In this document: in pieces, positions 26,080-34,355 of the stretch
Position numbering within the stretch: the stretch's first letter is position 1
Layout: each line of letters opens with the position of its first letter
DNA from: Hyphomicrobiales bacterium
GTDB lineage: Bacteria; Pseudomonadota; Alphaproteobacteria; Rhizobiales; Kaistiaceae
Direction: 5' to 3'
DNA length: 64,000 nt
Assembly: GCA_017305635.1 (NCBI GenBank)
Contig: JAFKKF010000008.1
Location: forward strand, 310,001-374,000
Translations under genes and position numbers: made by a program
The notes under the pieces: generated by a model
What the model saw: the letters and a program-made list of their open reading frames with translations, nothing else
Databases searched by the model: none
Told to the model about the DNA's origin: nothing

Positions 26080-27245
26080 GCAAGCCCCAAGCCGCCAACC
26101 AGGCCCATGTCGAGACCGCCGCCGTGCATGGCGAAGGCCGGGTGGAGCACCAGTATGGCGACGTCGCCATGCCCCTCCACTTCACCGTCAATTTCGAATA
26201 CGAGACGCTGGAATCGACGCGCGGCCCCTTTGGCTATTCGCGCCATCGGCACCCGACGCGCGAGCAGGCCGAGGCGGCGATCGCCGCGGTCGAAGGCTCG
26301 GCCCATGCGCTGCTCCTCGCCTCCGGTGTCGCGGCGATCGACGTCGTGCTGCGCGGCCTCAAGGCCGGCGACCATATCGTCGCCGACGACGATCTGTTCG
26401 GCGGCACCTATGCGCTCCTCGAGAGGCTCTATCGGCCGGTCGGCGTCGAGATCGCCTACGTCAACCTCAGTGCCGGCCCAGACGCCCTGTCGGCGGCGCT
26501 GCGGCCGAACACGAAGTTCGTCCTCCTCGAGACGCCGACCAACCCCTTCATGCGCATCGTCGACATCGCCGCCGTCGCCGCGGCGGCGCACCGGGTCGGG
26601 GCTGCCGTGGTGGTCGACAACACCTTCGCCACGCCGGTCCTGCAGCGGCCGCTCGAATGGGGAGCCGACCTCGTCGTCTACAGCACGACCAAGTACTTCT
26701 CCGGCCATTCGGACATGATGGGCGGCGCCATCATGATGAACGACAAGGCCGCCTATGAGCGGCTGAAATACGTGCAGTATGCCGCCGGCGCGGTGCCGAG
26801 CGCCTTCGACTGCTGGCTGCTTGCGCGCAGCATCAAGACGCTTGCCGTGCGTGTCGAGCGGCAATGCGGCAACGCCGCAGCGATCGCCGCCCTGCTTGCC
26901 CGGCACCCGGCCGTGGAGACCCTCTATTTCCCCGGCCTCGAAAGCCATCCCGGCCATGCGACGGCGAAGCGCCAGATGCGCGATTTCGGGGCCATGATGT
27001 CCTTCGTGCCGCGCGGCGGCATCGAAGTGGCGCGGCTCATCTATGACCGCGTCCGCCTTTTCACGCGCGCCTCCTCGCTGGGCGCGGTCGAATCGCTGAT
27101 CGTCGCCCCGATCGCCGGCCCGCATATCGGGCGCGCGGGAACCGACAACGCGCCGCCGGCGCACCTGCTCCGCCTGTCGGTCGGCATCGAGCACGTCGAC
27201 GACCTCCTCGCCGACCTGCGCAACGCGCTCGGAGGAGCCGCGTGA
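26076..27245 (+). CDS. Cys/Met-metabolism PLP enzyme (cystathionine gamma-synthase/lyase family)
   Basis: Product of 389 aa of the trans-sulfuration fold-type I family. The PLP lysine is K206 in STTKYFSGHSD; the cofactor-stacking region (GVAAIDVVLRGLKAGDHIVA) and the ETPTNPFMRIVDI segment are typical. Members carry out gamma- or beta-elimination or replacement at sulfur amino acids. It is coupled by ATGA to the permease and by GTGA to the next aminotransferase-like gene, so it probably acts on the imported compound or its product. Which of the family's reactions applies cannot be decided here. Confidence 0.88.
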   Translation: MSKPQAANQAHVETAAVHGEGRVEHQYGDVAMPLHFTVNFEYETLESTRGPFGYSRHRHPTREQAEAAIAAVEGSAHALLLASGVAAIDVVLRGLKAGDHIVADDDLFGGTYALLERLYRPVGVEIAYVNLSAGPDALSAALRPNTKFVLLETPTNPFMRIVDIAAVAAAAHRVGAAVVVDNTFATPVLQRPLEWGADLVVYSTTKYFSGHSDMMGGAIMMNDKAAYERLKYVQYAAGAVPSAFDCWLLARSIKTLAVRVERQCGNAAAIAALLARHPAVETLYFPGLESHPGHATAKRQMRDFGAMMSFVPRGGIEVARLIYDRVRLFTRASSLGAVESLIVAPIAGPHIGRAGTDNAPPAHLLRLSVGIEHVDDLLADLRNALGGAA

Positions 27246-28366
27246 CCGCCGCTGCCGCCATTTCCGGGGGCGCCCCGGCGGAGAGGCCCTGGCTCGCCGG
27301 CATCGAGGCGAAGATCGGCGGAACCTCCGATCGTCCGGCCTGGGCGACGGGCGAGAAGGCCGGCTCGGTCCTTCTCCTAGACCGCAACGAGAACCGCGAC
27401 CCGGCGCTGGCCGAGTTCATCCGCGAGCTGACCGCGGGTCTTCCCGCCTCGGTCATGACCGACTATGGCAATCCGGAACCGCTGCGCGAGAAGCTTGCCG
27501 CGGGGCTCGGCCTCGATCCCGGGGAGGTCATGCTCGCGCCGGGCTCGGAAGCGTCGATCCGCGACGTCTTCGCCGCCTTCGTCGGCCCCGGCGACGCGGT
27601 CCTCTGCCCGGCGCCCACCTTTATCATGGTTCCGGTCTATTGCCGCCAGTTCGGCGCCGCGATGGTGGCGGTCGACTACCGGCGTTCCAAGGCCGGTCCC
27701 GCGCTCGATGTCGATGCCTTCTGCGGCCTGATTGAAAGCCGCCGGCCGCGCCTCGTGTACCTGCCCAATCCGAACAGCCCAACCGGAACCGTGGTTTCGC
27801 CGCCCGACCTGCGCCGGATCATCCTGGCCGCGGCGGAGGTGAACGCCGCCTGCCTGGTCGACGAGGCCTACTACCCGTTCCACGATTTCACCGCCGTGCC
27901 ATGGCTCGCCGACCATCCCAACCTCCTGGTCGCGCGCACGTTCTCCAAGGCCTGGGGCATGGCGGGCCTGCGCCTCGGCATGCTGGTCGGCGGCCCCGGC
28001 ATCATGGCGGTCATGGCGAAGCTGAAGCCGCTGAACGAGGCGGGTGCCCTCACGCTCGCAGTAGCCGAGCGCCTCGCCGATCACCCAGACCAGGTGGCGG
28101 AATCCGTCCGCCGTCTCTCGGATGGAAAGGCCTTCTTCTGCGATGCAATGGAACGCCTCGGCTTCGCCGTCCATCGCGGCTCCGGCAATTTCTGCCTGGT
28201 CGACTTCGGCGCCGCCGATGCGCGGGTCATGCAGGCCATGGAAGGCATCGCGGTATTCCGCCGCGTCGCCCATCCTTCCATGACCGGGATGCAGCGCATC
28301 ACGGCGACGACGAAGGAGATGTTCGCGCCGGTGATCGAAAGGATCGCCGCCGTGGGGGCAGGGTGA
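27242..28366 (+). CDS. HisC-like class I/II aminotransferase
   Basis: Product of 374 aa of the histidinol-phosphate-aminotransferase-like group: LAPGSEASIRDVFAAFVGPG for cofactor phosphate binding, PNPNSPTGTVV, and PLP lysine K236 in ARTFSKAWGMAGLRLGML. No other his gene is nearby, so biosynthetic HisC is unlikely. It closes the operon that starts with the adenine-deaminase homologue, and may transaminate or decarboxylate an amino acid released from the imported substrate. GTG 27242 overlaps the upstream stop. Confidence 0.85.
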   Translation: MTAAAAISGGAPAERPWLAGIEAKIGGTSDRPAWATGEKAGSVLLLDRNENRDPALAEFIRELTAGLPASVMTDYGNPEPLREKLAAGLGLDPGEVMLAPGSEASIRDVFAAFVGPGDAVLCPAPTFIMVPVYCRQFGAAMVAVDYRRSKAGPALDVDAFCGLIESRRPRLVYLPNPNSPTGTVVSPPDLRRIILAAAEVNAACLVDEAYYPFHDFTAVPWLADHPNLLVARTFSKAWGMAGLRLGMLVGGPGIMAVMAKLKPLNEAGALTLAVAERLADHPDQVAESVRRLSDGKAFFCDAMERLGFAVHRGSGNFCLVDFGAADARVMQAMEGIAVFRRVAHPSMTGMQRITATTKEMFAPVIERIAAVGAG

Positions 28367-28560
28367 GCTTCCTGGTGGCGTGCCGCTCCAGGCGCTTGCG
28401 CTATCGATCCGCGGTTGGCGATCGCCGACGCCGGGCTTCTCTGGAAGTCCTCTGCGGGTGGATCAGCGCTTTCCGCGTTACCAAGCGAAGAGGGTGCCCC
28501 GGCTTTATGGCCGGTATCACCCCGCTGGTCTATGTCGGGCAGTACCAGTCGGCGCGCGCC

Positions 28561-28638
28561 GAGATATTGGCGGCACCCCGGGTTAGTGAGGTGGCGGTAG
28601 ATGGTGAGCACGATGTTGTCCGCGACGAGGCTTTCCGA
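28561..28638 (-). pseudogene. Fragment of a ribonucleotide reductase beta gene (nrdB-like)
   Basis: About 26 codons read [20 protein letters not shown] then GCRQYL on the minus strand. This aligns without gaps to residues 117-142 of the intact NrdB at 40068-41201 ([20 protein letters not shown], then ECRQYL). DNA identity is clearly below that of a recent copy, so it comes from another or older nrdB. Similarity stops sharply on both sides, and the fragment ends about six bases from the aldehyde dehydrogenase stop. The rest of the 28367-28644 gap holds nothing recognisable. Confidence 0.7.
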
Positions 28639-28644
28639 ACGCCC

Positions 28645-30120
28645 TCACCAAGACGTCGCCACGTATTTTGCCTCGGTGAATTCGAGGAGGCCGTGGTGGG
28701 CACCTTCGCGTCCGAGCCCGCTCTGTTTCATTCCGCCGAACGGGGCCGCGGGGTCGGATACAAGACCGCGATTGAGCGCCACCATTCCGGCATCAAGCCG
28801 CTCGGCGATGCGCATCCCGCGCGCGAAGTTCTGCGTGTAGACGTAGGAGACCAGTCCATATTCGGTGTCGTTGGCAAGCCGGACGACCTCGTCATCATCC
28901 TTGAAGCGGACGAGCGCTGCGACCGGCCCGAAAATCTCGTCATGCAAGAGCTTCGAATCCGGGGCGACGTCGGCCAGCACGGTCGGCATGTAGAAAAATC
29001 CCTTCCGATCGAGCTTCTTCCCGCCCGTCAGGACCTTCGCTCCCCGCGCCACGGCGTCATCGACGAATTCGGAAACCTTGCGCAGGCTGGGCGCGTTGAC
29101 GAGCGGACCGCATGCCGTGGCGGGGAGCCAGCCGTCACCGACGCTCACCGCTTTCATCCGCGCCGACAGCTTTTCGGCAAAGTTCTGATGCACGGCCTCG
29201 TGCACATAGAAGCGGTTAGCTGCAGTACAGGCTTCTCCGCCGTTGCGCATCTTGGCGATCATCGCCCCGTCGACGGCAGCATCGATGTCGGCATCGTCGA
29301 ACACGATGAAGGGCGCGTTCCCGCCGAGCTCCATCGAGCAGTTGACGACGCAGTCGGCGGCCTCGCGGAGGAGCTGGCGGCCAACGCCGGTGGAACCCGT
29401 GAACGACAGCTTGCGCACCCGCGGATCATGGAGCAGGGCGCCGATGACCGGGCCGGGCGACGAGGTGGTGATCACGTTCACCACCCCGGCGGGCACGCCG
29501 GCCTCGGCCAGTATCGCCGCCATGGCGAAGGCAGTCAGCGGCGTTTCCGTGGCGGGCTTGAGGATGCAGGTGCAGCCGGCGGCGAGAGCGGGGCCGATCT
29601 TGCGGGTCGCCATGGCCGCCGGAAAGTTCCACGGCGTCACGAGAACGGAAACGCCTACCGGCTGGTACTGCACGATGATGCGATTGGCCCCGCTGGGCGC
29701 GATGGAGATTTCTCCGTTTATGCGGACTGCCTCCTCGGCGTACCAGCGGAAGAACTCAGCCGCATAGTTCACCTCGCCCCGAGCATCGGCAAGAGCCTTG
29801 CCGTTCTCGATGGAGATCAGCTCGGCCAGCCAATCTGCCCTCGCCATCATTAGTTCGAAGGCCCGCCGCAGGATCTCTGCCCGCTTGCGCGGCGGCGTCG
29901 AGGCCCATCCCTCGGCCGCCGCCGCAGCCGCCTCGACGGCGGCAATTCCGTCTTCCACGCTCGCATCGGCGACCGTCGCGATCTTTTCCTCCGTCGACGG
30001 GTTGAAGACGTCGATCCGCCGCCCGGTGCATGCGCCGGTCCACTTGCCCCCGATGAAGAGATCGGACGGCACCGAGCCGGGATCGACGGCGGGGAGATCT
30101 GCTGTGGCGACTGACGTCAT
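28645..30120 (-). CDS. NAD(P)-dependent aldehyde dehydrogenase, succinate-semialdehyde/glycolaldehyde type
   Basis: Product of 491 aa, the standard ALDH length. It has the cofactor and catalytic motifs VLVTPWNFPAAMATRKIGPA, FTGSTGVGR, the general-base Glu in MELGGNAPFIV and the nucleophilic Cys in NGGEACTAANR. It is closest in style to GabD/AldA-like enzymes. It is the last gene of the minus-strand sugar regulon, after an iron alcohol dehydrogenase, so it may oxidise lactaldehyde, glycolaldehyde or a semialdehyde formed downstream of sugar-acid cleavage. Confidence 0.9.
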   Translation of the reverse strand: MTSVATADLPAVDPGSVPSDLFIGGKWTGACTGRRIDVFNPSTEEKIATVADASVEDGIAAVEAAAAAAEGWASTPPRKRAEILRRAFELMMARADWLAELISIENGKALADARGEVNYAAEFFRWYAEEAVRINGEISIAPSGANRIIVQYQPVGVSVLVTPWNFPAAMATRKIGPALAAGCTCILKPATETPLTAFAMAAILAEAGVPAGVVNVITTSSPGPVIGALLHDPRVRKLSFTGSTGVGRQLLREAADCVVNCSMELGGNAPFIVFDDADIDAAVDGAMIAKMRNGGEACTAANRFYVHEAVHQNFAEKLSARMKAVSVGDGWLPATACGPLVNAPSLRKVSEFVDDAVARGAKVLTGGKKLDRKGFFYMPTVLADVAPDSKLLHDEIFGPVAALVRFKDDDEVVRLANDTEYGLVSYVYTQNFARGMRIAERLDAGMVALNRGLVSDPAAPFGGMKQSGLGREGAHHGLLEFTEAKYVATSW

Positions 30121-30135
30121 TTCTGGACCCTGTGG

Positions 30136-31362
30136 CTAGGAAGTGGGGGAAGCAAGGATTCCGTCGAAGGCGGCCTTGGCGATCTGGCCAAGCCTGTCGA
30201 TGTCGAGCGGGATCGGGTTGTTCTTGACCAGGCGCTGCGAGGCCAAGGACTGTTCCGCGATCCACGGCAGCTGCGCGGGCGCGACGCCGAGTTCCGCAAG
30301 CGTGCGCGGCAGGCCGATCTCGCCAAAGAGCGAGGCGACGCGGCTGATCGCCGCGATCGACAGGGCGTCGTCATCTAGTCCCGCGCGATCAATACCCATC
30401 GCGGTGGCAATCCGCGCGAATTCGGGGATGCAGGCGGTACGATTGAATTCCATGACATAGGGCATCAGGAGGGCGACGCCGGTTCCGTGCGGCGTGTGCG
30501 TGAGCGCGCCGACCGGATACTGGATGGCATGCGCGGCGGCGGTGCCCGCCGTCCCGAAGGCGAGGCCGGCGGCGAGGGCGCCGAGCATCATGTCCTCGCG
30601 CGCCGCCTCGTCGTCACCGTCGCCGCAGGCGCGGGCGAGGCTCCGCGAGATCAGTTCGATGGCGAGCAGGGCATGATGGTCGGAGAGCAGGTTCTTGCCG
30701 ACGAAGACATGCTCATGGACCAGTTGCGGCGTGGGCGGCCGGCGCAGGGCGCTGAAAGCCTCGATGGCGTGGGTGAGCGCGTCGGCTCCCGATATCGCCG
30801 TCAGCCCGGCCGGGCAGGTATAGGTCAGCTCGGGATCGCAGATCGCGGTGTGGGAAATGATGTGAGGGCTCGCAATGCCGACCTTCATGATCCTTTCGGG
30901 GTCGCCGAGCACTGCGACGGGGGTCACCTCGGAGCCGGTGCCTGCGGTGGTCGGAACCGAGATGAGCGGCAGTACCGGGCCGGGCACCTTGAACTCGCCG
31001 TAGTAGTCGCGGATGTTCCCGCCATGCGTGAGCATCACCGCCGTCGCCTTGGCGAGGTCCATGCACGAGCCGCCACCTATGCCGATGACGACGTCCGGCC
31101 CGAACTTTCCGGCCGCGGCCCGGCTGTCATCGATGCAGCTCAGCGGCAGCTCGGCAACCGCCCTGTCAAAGACCTGCACCTCGACGCCGTTGGTCTTGAG
31201 GTCGTCCATCATCGCGGCGAACGGGCGATCGGCGCCAAGCCGCTCATCGGTGCAGACGAAGGCGCGCGACCCGAGGCGCGCCGCGGACTTTCCCATCGCG
31301 CCGCGCTGGCCCTTGCCGAAGACAATGTTGCGCGGGGTCCGGATAGCGCCGAAGCCGGTCAT
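30136..31362 (-). CDS. Iron-containing alcohol dehydrogenase (group III)
   Basis: Product of 408 aa of the Fe-ADH family: nucleotide-binding GIGGGSCMDLAKATAVML, the substrate segment PTTAGTGSEVTPVAVL, and metal-ligand residues in GADALTHAIEAF and HGTGVALLMPYVMEFN. Family members include lactaldehyde reductase (FucO) and maleylacetate reductases. It lies between the Ldh-type oxidoreductase and the aldehyde dehydrogenase in the same operon. An aldehyde from sugar-acid cleavage is a reasonable substrate. Confidence 0.88.
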   Translation of the reverse strand: MTGFGAIRTPRNIVFGKGQRGAMGKSAARLGSRAFVCTDERLGADRPFAAMMDDLKTNGVEVQVFDRAVAELPLSCIDDSRAAAGKFGPDVVIGIGGGSCMDLAKATAVMLTHGGNIRDYYGEFKVPGPVLPLISVPTTAGTGSEVTPVAVLGDPERIMKVGIASPHIISHTAICDPELTYTCPAGLTAISGADALTHAIEAFSALRRPPTPQLVHEHVFVGKNLLSDHHALLAIELISRSLARACGDGDDEAAREDMMLGALAAGLAFGTAGTAAAHAIQYPVGALTHTPHGTGVALLMPYVMEFNRTACIPEFARIATAMGIDRAGLDDDALSIAAISRVASLFGEIGLPRTLAELGVAPAQLPWIAEQSLASQRLVKNNPIPLDIDRLGQIAKAAFDGILASPTS

Positions 31363-31388
31363 GTCGTCACAGTCTCCATCTGCGGGCC

Positions 31389-32399
31389 TCAGTTGCTCTT
31401 GTTCGACAATGCGAGGATGCCGTCCCAGATATGATCGGGAACGGGAATGCCTTCCTGAAGTCTCGCTTCGCGGACGGCGTGGGATCGGTCGCCCGGAATC
31501 GAGACATGATCAAAGCCGGCCGCCGGAGAACCCTGGCGAATCGCCTCGAGATAGGAGCCGATGGCGGCCGCCTCCCTGCCCGACACGGACGTGTCGATCA
31601 CGATGAAGACGTCGCCCTTGTTGCAGATTTCCGTCGCGTCGAGGGTTCCACGCACTTCCCGCCCGATGGCAGACCCGGTGAGGCTGGTGACCAGGGCCTC
31701 GAAGGCAAGGCCGAGCGCATAGCCCTTCGCGGCGCCGAACGGCGCTATCGAGCCGTCGCGCGCGGCTTCGGCATCGGTCGTCGGATTGCCCTCCGCATCG
31801 AGCGCCCAGCCGACAGGGAGCGCCTTCCGCCGGTGGGCGTAGTCGTGGACCTGTCCCATGGAGACGAGGCTCGTCGCCATGTCGATGACGAATGGCCGCG
31901 GGGTAGCCGGCACGCCGATCGCAATCGGATTGGTGCCGAGCACGGCCTGCCGCCCGCCCCAGGCATGGACGAGCGCCTCGCTGGTCGATATCGCGATGAT
32001 CACAGTACCGCGCGACGCGATGCGTTCGGCGTACCAGGCCATCATGCCGAGGTGGTTGTTGTTGGCGATGGCCGCGACCGATATGCCCGTGCGGCGGGCC
32101 TTTTCGGCAATCGCGTCGAGTGCGGCGCAGGCAACGACCGGGCCGAGGCCGCGTTGTCCATCGACCTCGAGGAGCGCCTCTCCTCTCCACGTGTGGCTTC
32201 CGGTTGCCTTCGGATCGGCGACCCTGTTGCGGATTCTCTCCACGATGCGGGCGAGGCGCAGCAGGCCATGCGAAGGGCGGTCGCGAAGCTCGGCTTCGAG
32301 AAGAAGATCGACTTGGAGGCGGGCATGCGTATCCGGGGTTCCGAAATGGGTCAGGGCCCGTTCGGAAACGGATCGGATTTCATCGGCAGACAGAATCAA
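31389..32399 (-). CDS. Ldh-family (malate/L-lactate/ureidoglycolate-type) oxidoreductase
   Basis: Product of 336 aa of the NAD(P)-dependent YlbC/AllD/ComC family, marked by NNNHLGMMAWYAERIASRGT, GTNPIAIGVPATPRPFVIDM and the glycine-rich GAAKGYALGLAFEALV. These enzymes interconvert 2-hydroxy and 2-keto acids or reduce imines. The start appears to be TTG 32399, preceded by AAGGAAG about eight bases upstream; I see no better ATG. In this operon it may act on the keto-deoxy acid made by the enolase-superfamily dehydratase encoded at 38808. Confidence 0.85.
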   Translation of the reverse strand: MILSADEIRSVSERALTHFGTPDTHARLQVDLLLEAELRDRPSHGLLRLARIVERIRNRVADPKATGSHTWRGEALLEVDGQRGLGPVVACAALDAIAEKARRTGISVAAIANNNHLGMMAWYAERIASRGTVIIAISTSEALVHAWGGRQAVLGTNPIAIGVPATPRPFVIDMATSLVSMGQVHDYAHRRKALPVGWALDAEGNPTTDAEAARDGSIAPFGAAKGYALGLAFEALVTSLTGSAIGREVRGTLDATEICNKGDVFIVIDTSVSGREAAAIGSYLEAIRQGSPAAGFDHVSIPGDRSHAVREARLQEGIPVPDHIWDGILALSNKSN

Positions 32400-32418
32400 G
32401 GATGGACTTCCTTCGGGG

Positions 32419-33411
32419 CTAGCGGGCGGCGCCCTGAGTAAACCGGTTGAGCAACAGAGCCGCGATGATCACGCCGCCGTAGATGACGCCGCGCGCGCCG
32501 GCGGAGAAGTTGACGATCGAGAGCAAGGTGGTGAGCAAAGTCAGGAAGAATGCACCGATTATGGTGCCGCCATAGCCGCCGCGCCCGCCATAGATGGAGG
32601 CGCCGCCGATGACCACCGCGGCGATGGCGGGCAGCACGAACGTATCGCCCATGCCGAGGAAGCTCGCTCCGGAGAAGCTGGCGTAGAGTACCCCGGCAAG
32701 CGCGGCCGAAAGGCCGGACAGGCCGTAGACGGCAATCAGCACGCGGTCGTTGCGCACGCCGGAAAGGTAGCTGACGAGGGGATTCTCTCCGACGCCGAGC
32801 AATTGGCGGCCGCCGCGGGTCACGCGCAGGATGACGATGACGGCGATCGACAGTGCGATCCACAGCAGGACGAGGACCGAGAAGGGGCCAATGAAGCCGG
32901 TCGCGAAGAACCGGCCTTCGTCGGCCACGCCGCCGGACGGCGTACCGTCGGTGTAGAGCAGGGTGGCGCCCTGAATGACGTTGTTCATGCCGAGGGTCAT
33001 GACGATCGGCGAGATGCGGAACTTGGAAACGCCGATCCCGTTCACGAGGCCGATGACGAGCCCCGTTGCCAGCGCGGCGGCGAGACCGAGGAGCAGCATC
33101 GCGGGCCGACCCTGCGAAACCTGCGCATAGACGCAAGCCGTGCCGGTTATGGTCCAGGCGATCGACAGATCGATGCCGCCGCTCAGGATCACCAGCGTCT
33201 GGCCGATGGCGGCAATGCCGAGGAAGGCGCTCAACTGGGCGATGTGCATGGTGTTGGTAACCGAGACGAAGCCCGGCGCCATCACGTTGCAGACAACCAG
33301 CATCAGGAGAATGACCGCGAGCGAGGCAAGCGGGGCGGCACGCGCCGCCAGGAAGGCGCGGAGCGCACGCTGGCGATCCTCGCCCGGGGCGCTGGTGGTG
33401 CTTTCGCTCAT
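32419..33411 (-). CDS. ABC sugar transporter permease (RbsC type), second subunit
   Basis: Product of 330 aa with about nine membrane segments and the BPD_transp_2 pattern (IGQTLVILSGGIDLSIAWTI and AAVVIGGASIYGGRGGYGGT). The start at ATG 33411 lies in an ATGA overlap with the upstream permease. Two different RbsC-type permeases in series suggest a heterodimeric channel. Together with the ATPase at 34352 and the binding protein at 36768 it forms a full importer. Confidence 0.9.
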   Translation of the reverse strand: MSESTTSAPGEDRQRALRAFLAARAAPLASLAVILLMLVVCNVMAPGFVSVTNTMHIAQLSAFLGIAAIGQTLVILSGGIDLSIAWTITGTACVYAQVSQGRPAMLLLGLAAALATGLVIGLVNGIGVSKFRISPIVMTLGMNNVIQGATLLYTDGTPSGGVADEGRFFATGFIGPFSVLVLLWIALSIAVIVILRVTRGGRQLLGVGENPLVSYLSGVRNDRVLIAVYGLSGLSAALAGVLYASFSGASFLGMGDTFVLPAIAAVVIGGASIYGGRGGYGGTIIGAFFLTLLTTLLSIVNFSAGARGVIYGGVIIAALLLNRFTQGAAR

Positions 33412-34355
33412 CGCGCCAGTGCCTCCCGTGCCCAGTCCCTCACCGCTGCCGCGCCAACGACGACGATCAGGATGACGCCGTTGATCAGGCTCTGGTAGAA
33501 GTCGGCCAGATCGGCGAAATAGAGCAGGCTGCCGATGATCGTCAGGATGAGCGCTCCCATGACGACGCCTATCGGCGAGCCGCGACCACCGATCAGCGGC
33601 ACGCCGCCGAGCACCACCGCGCCGATCGACGGCAGGACGTAGCCGTCGCCGATGATCGGCGAGCCGGCCATGGTGCTGATCGCGAAATAGAGGCCGGCAC
33701 AGGCTGCCAGGAAGCCGGCAAGCACATAGGCGAAGAAGCGGATCCGAGCGACCTTGACGCCGCTCGCCTCGGCCGCGATCTCGTCGCCGCCGATCGCCCG
33801 GAGCTGAAGCCCGAACCGCGTGCTCATGATCCAGGTGCCGAGCAGGGCGAAGCCGACCAGAAGGATCAGCGACATCGGCAACAGCGCTGGCTCGGAGGTC
33901 AGCACGGCCTGAAGGAAGGCCGGGATCGTCCCGCCGGGTACCGGTAGCACGATGAGGGCGACACCGTCCCAGACAGACATCGTGGCCAGTGTAACGACAA
34001 TCGGCGACAGACTGAGACGGGCGATGAGCAATCCGTTGAGGGCACCAGCGAGCACGCCCGCCGCCAGCGCGATCGCGATCGCTGGCACAATGCCAAGAGG
34101 GAACAGGACCGCCGCGAGCGAGCCGCTCACCGCCATGATGGGACCGAGCGACAAGTCGATGCCGCGCACCAGCACGACGAAATACTGAGCCAGTCCCACG
34201 ACGACCAGCGGGAGGACGTTGGTCGCGAGGTTCCCTGCCTCGAAGAAGCTGTAACGGCAGCCCTTGAGGACGAAATAGGTGGCGAAGAGAAGAGCGAAGA
34301 TCGCAACCGATCCGAGCGCCTCTGAATTCCGGATCGACGACAGCCAGCGAGTCAC
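33408..34355 (-). CDS. ABC sugar transporter permease (RbsC type), first subunit
   Basis: Product of 315 aa, multi-spanning, with the family segments VGLAQYFVVLVRGIDLSLGP and VLPSIGAVVLGGVPLIGGRG. It starts at GTG 34355, overlapping the stop of the ATPase gene (GTGA), and overlaps the next permease by four bases. It is related to but clearly different from the second permease. Confidence 0.9.
   Translation of the reverse strand: MTRWLSSIRNSEALGSVAIFALLFATYFVLKGCRYSFFEAGNLATNVLPLVVVGLAQYFVVLVRGIDLSLGPIMAVSGSLAAVLFPLGIVPAIAIALAAGVLAGALNGLLIARLSLSPIVVTLATMSVWDGVALIVLPVPGGTIPAFLQAVLTSEPALLPMSLILLVGFALLGTWIMSTRFGLQLRAIGGDEIAAEASGVKVARIRFFAYVLAGFLAACAGLYFAISTMAGSPIIGDGYVLPSIGAVVLGGVPLIGGRGSPIGVVMGALILTIIGSLLYFADLADFYQSLINGVILIVVVGAAAVRDWAREALAR

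Noticed and set aside
28081-28611. 176-codon minus-strand frame at the end of the HisC-like gene
   Set aside because: Apart from its first codons, which belong to the nrdB fragment, it is an antisense shadow of the aminotransferase gene.
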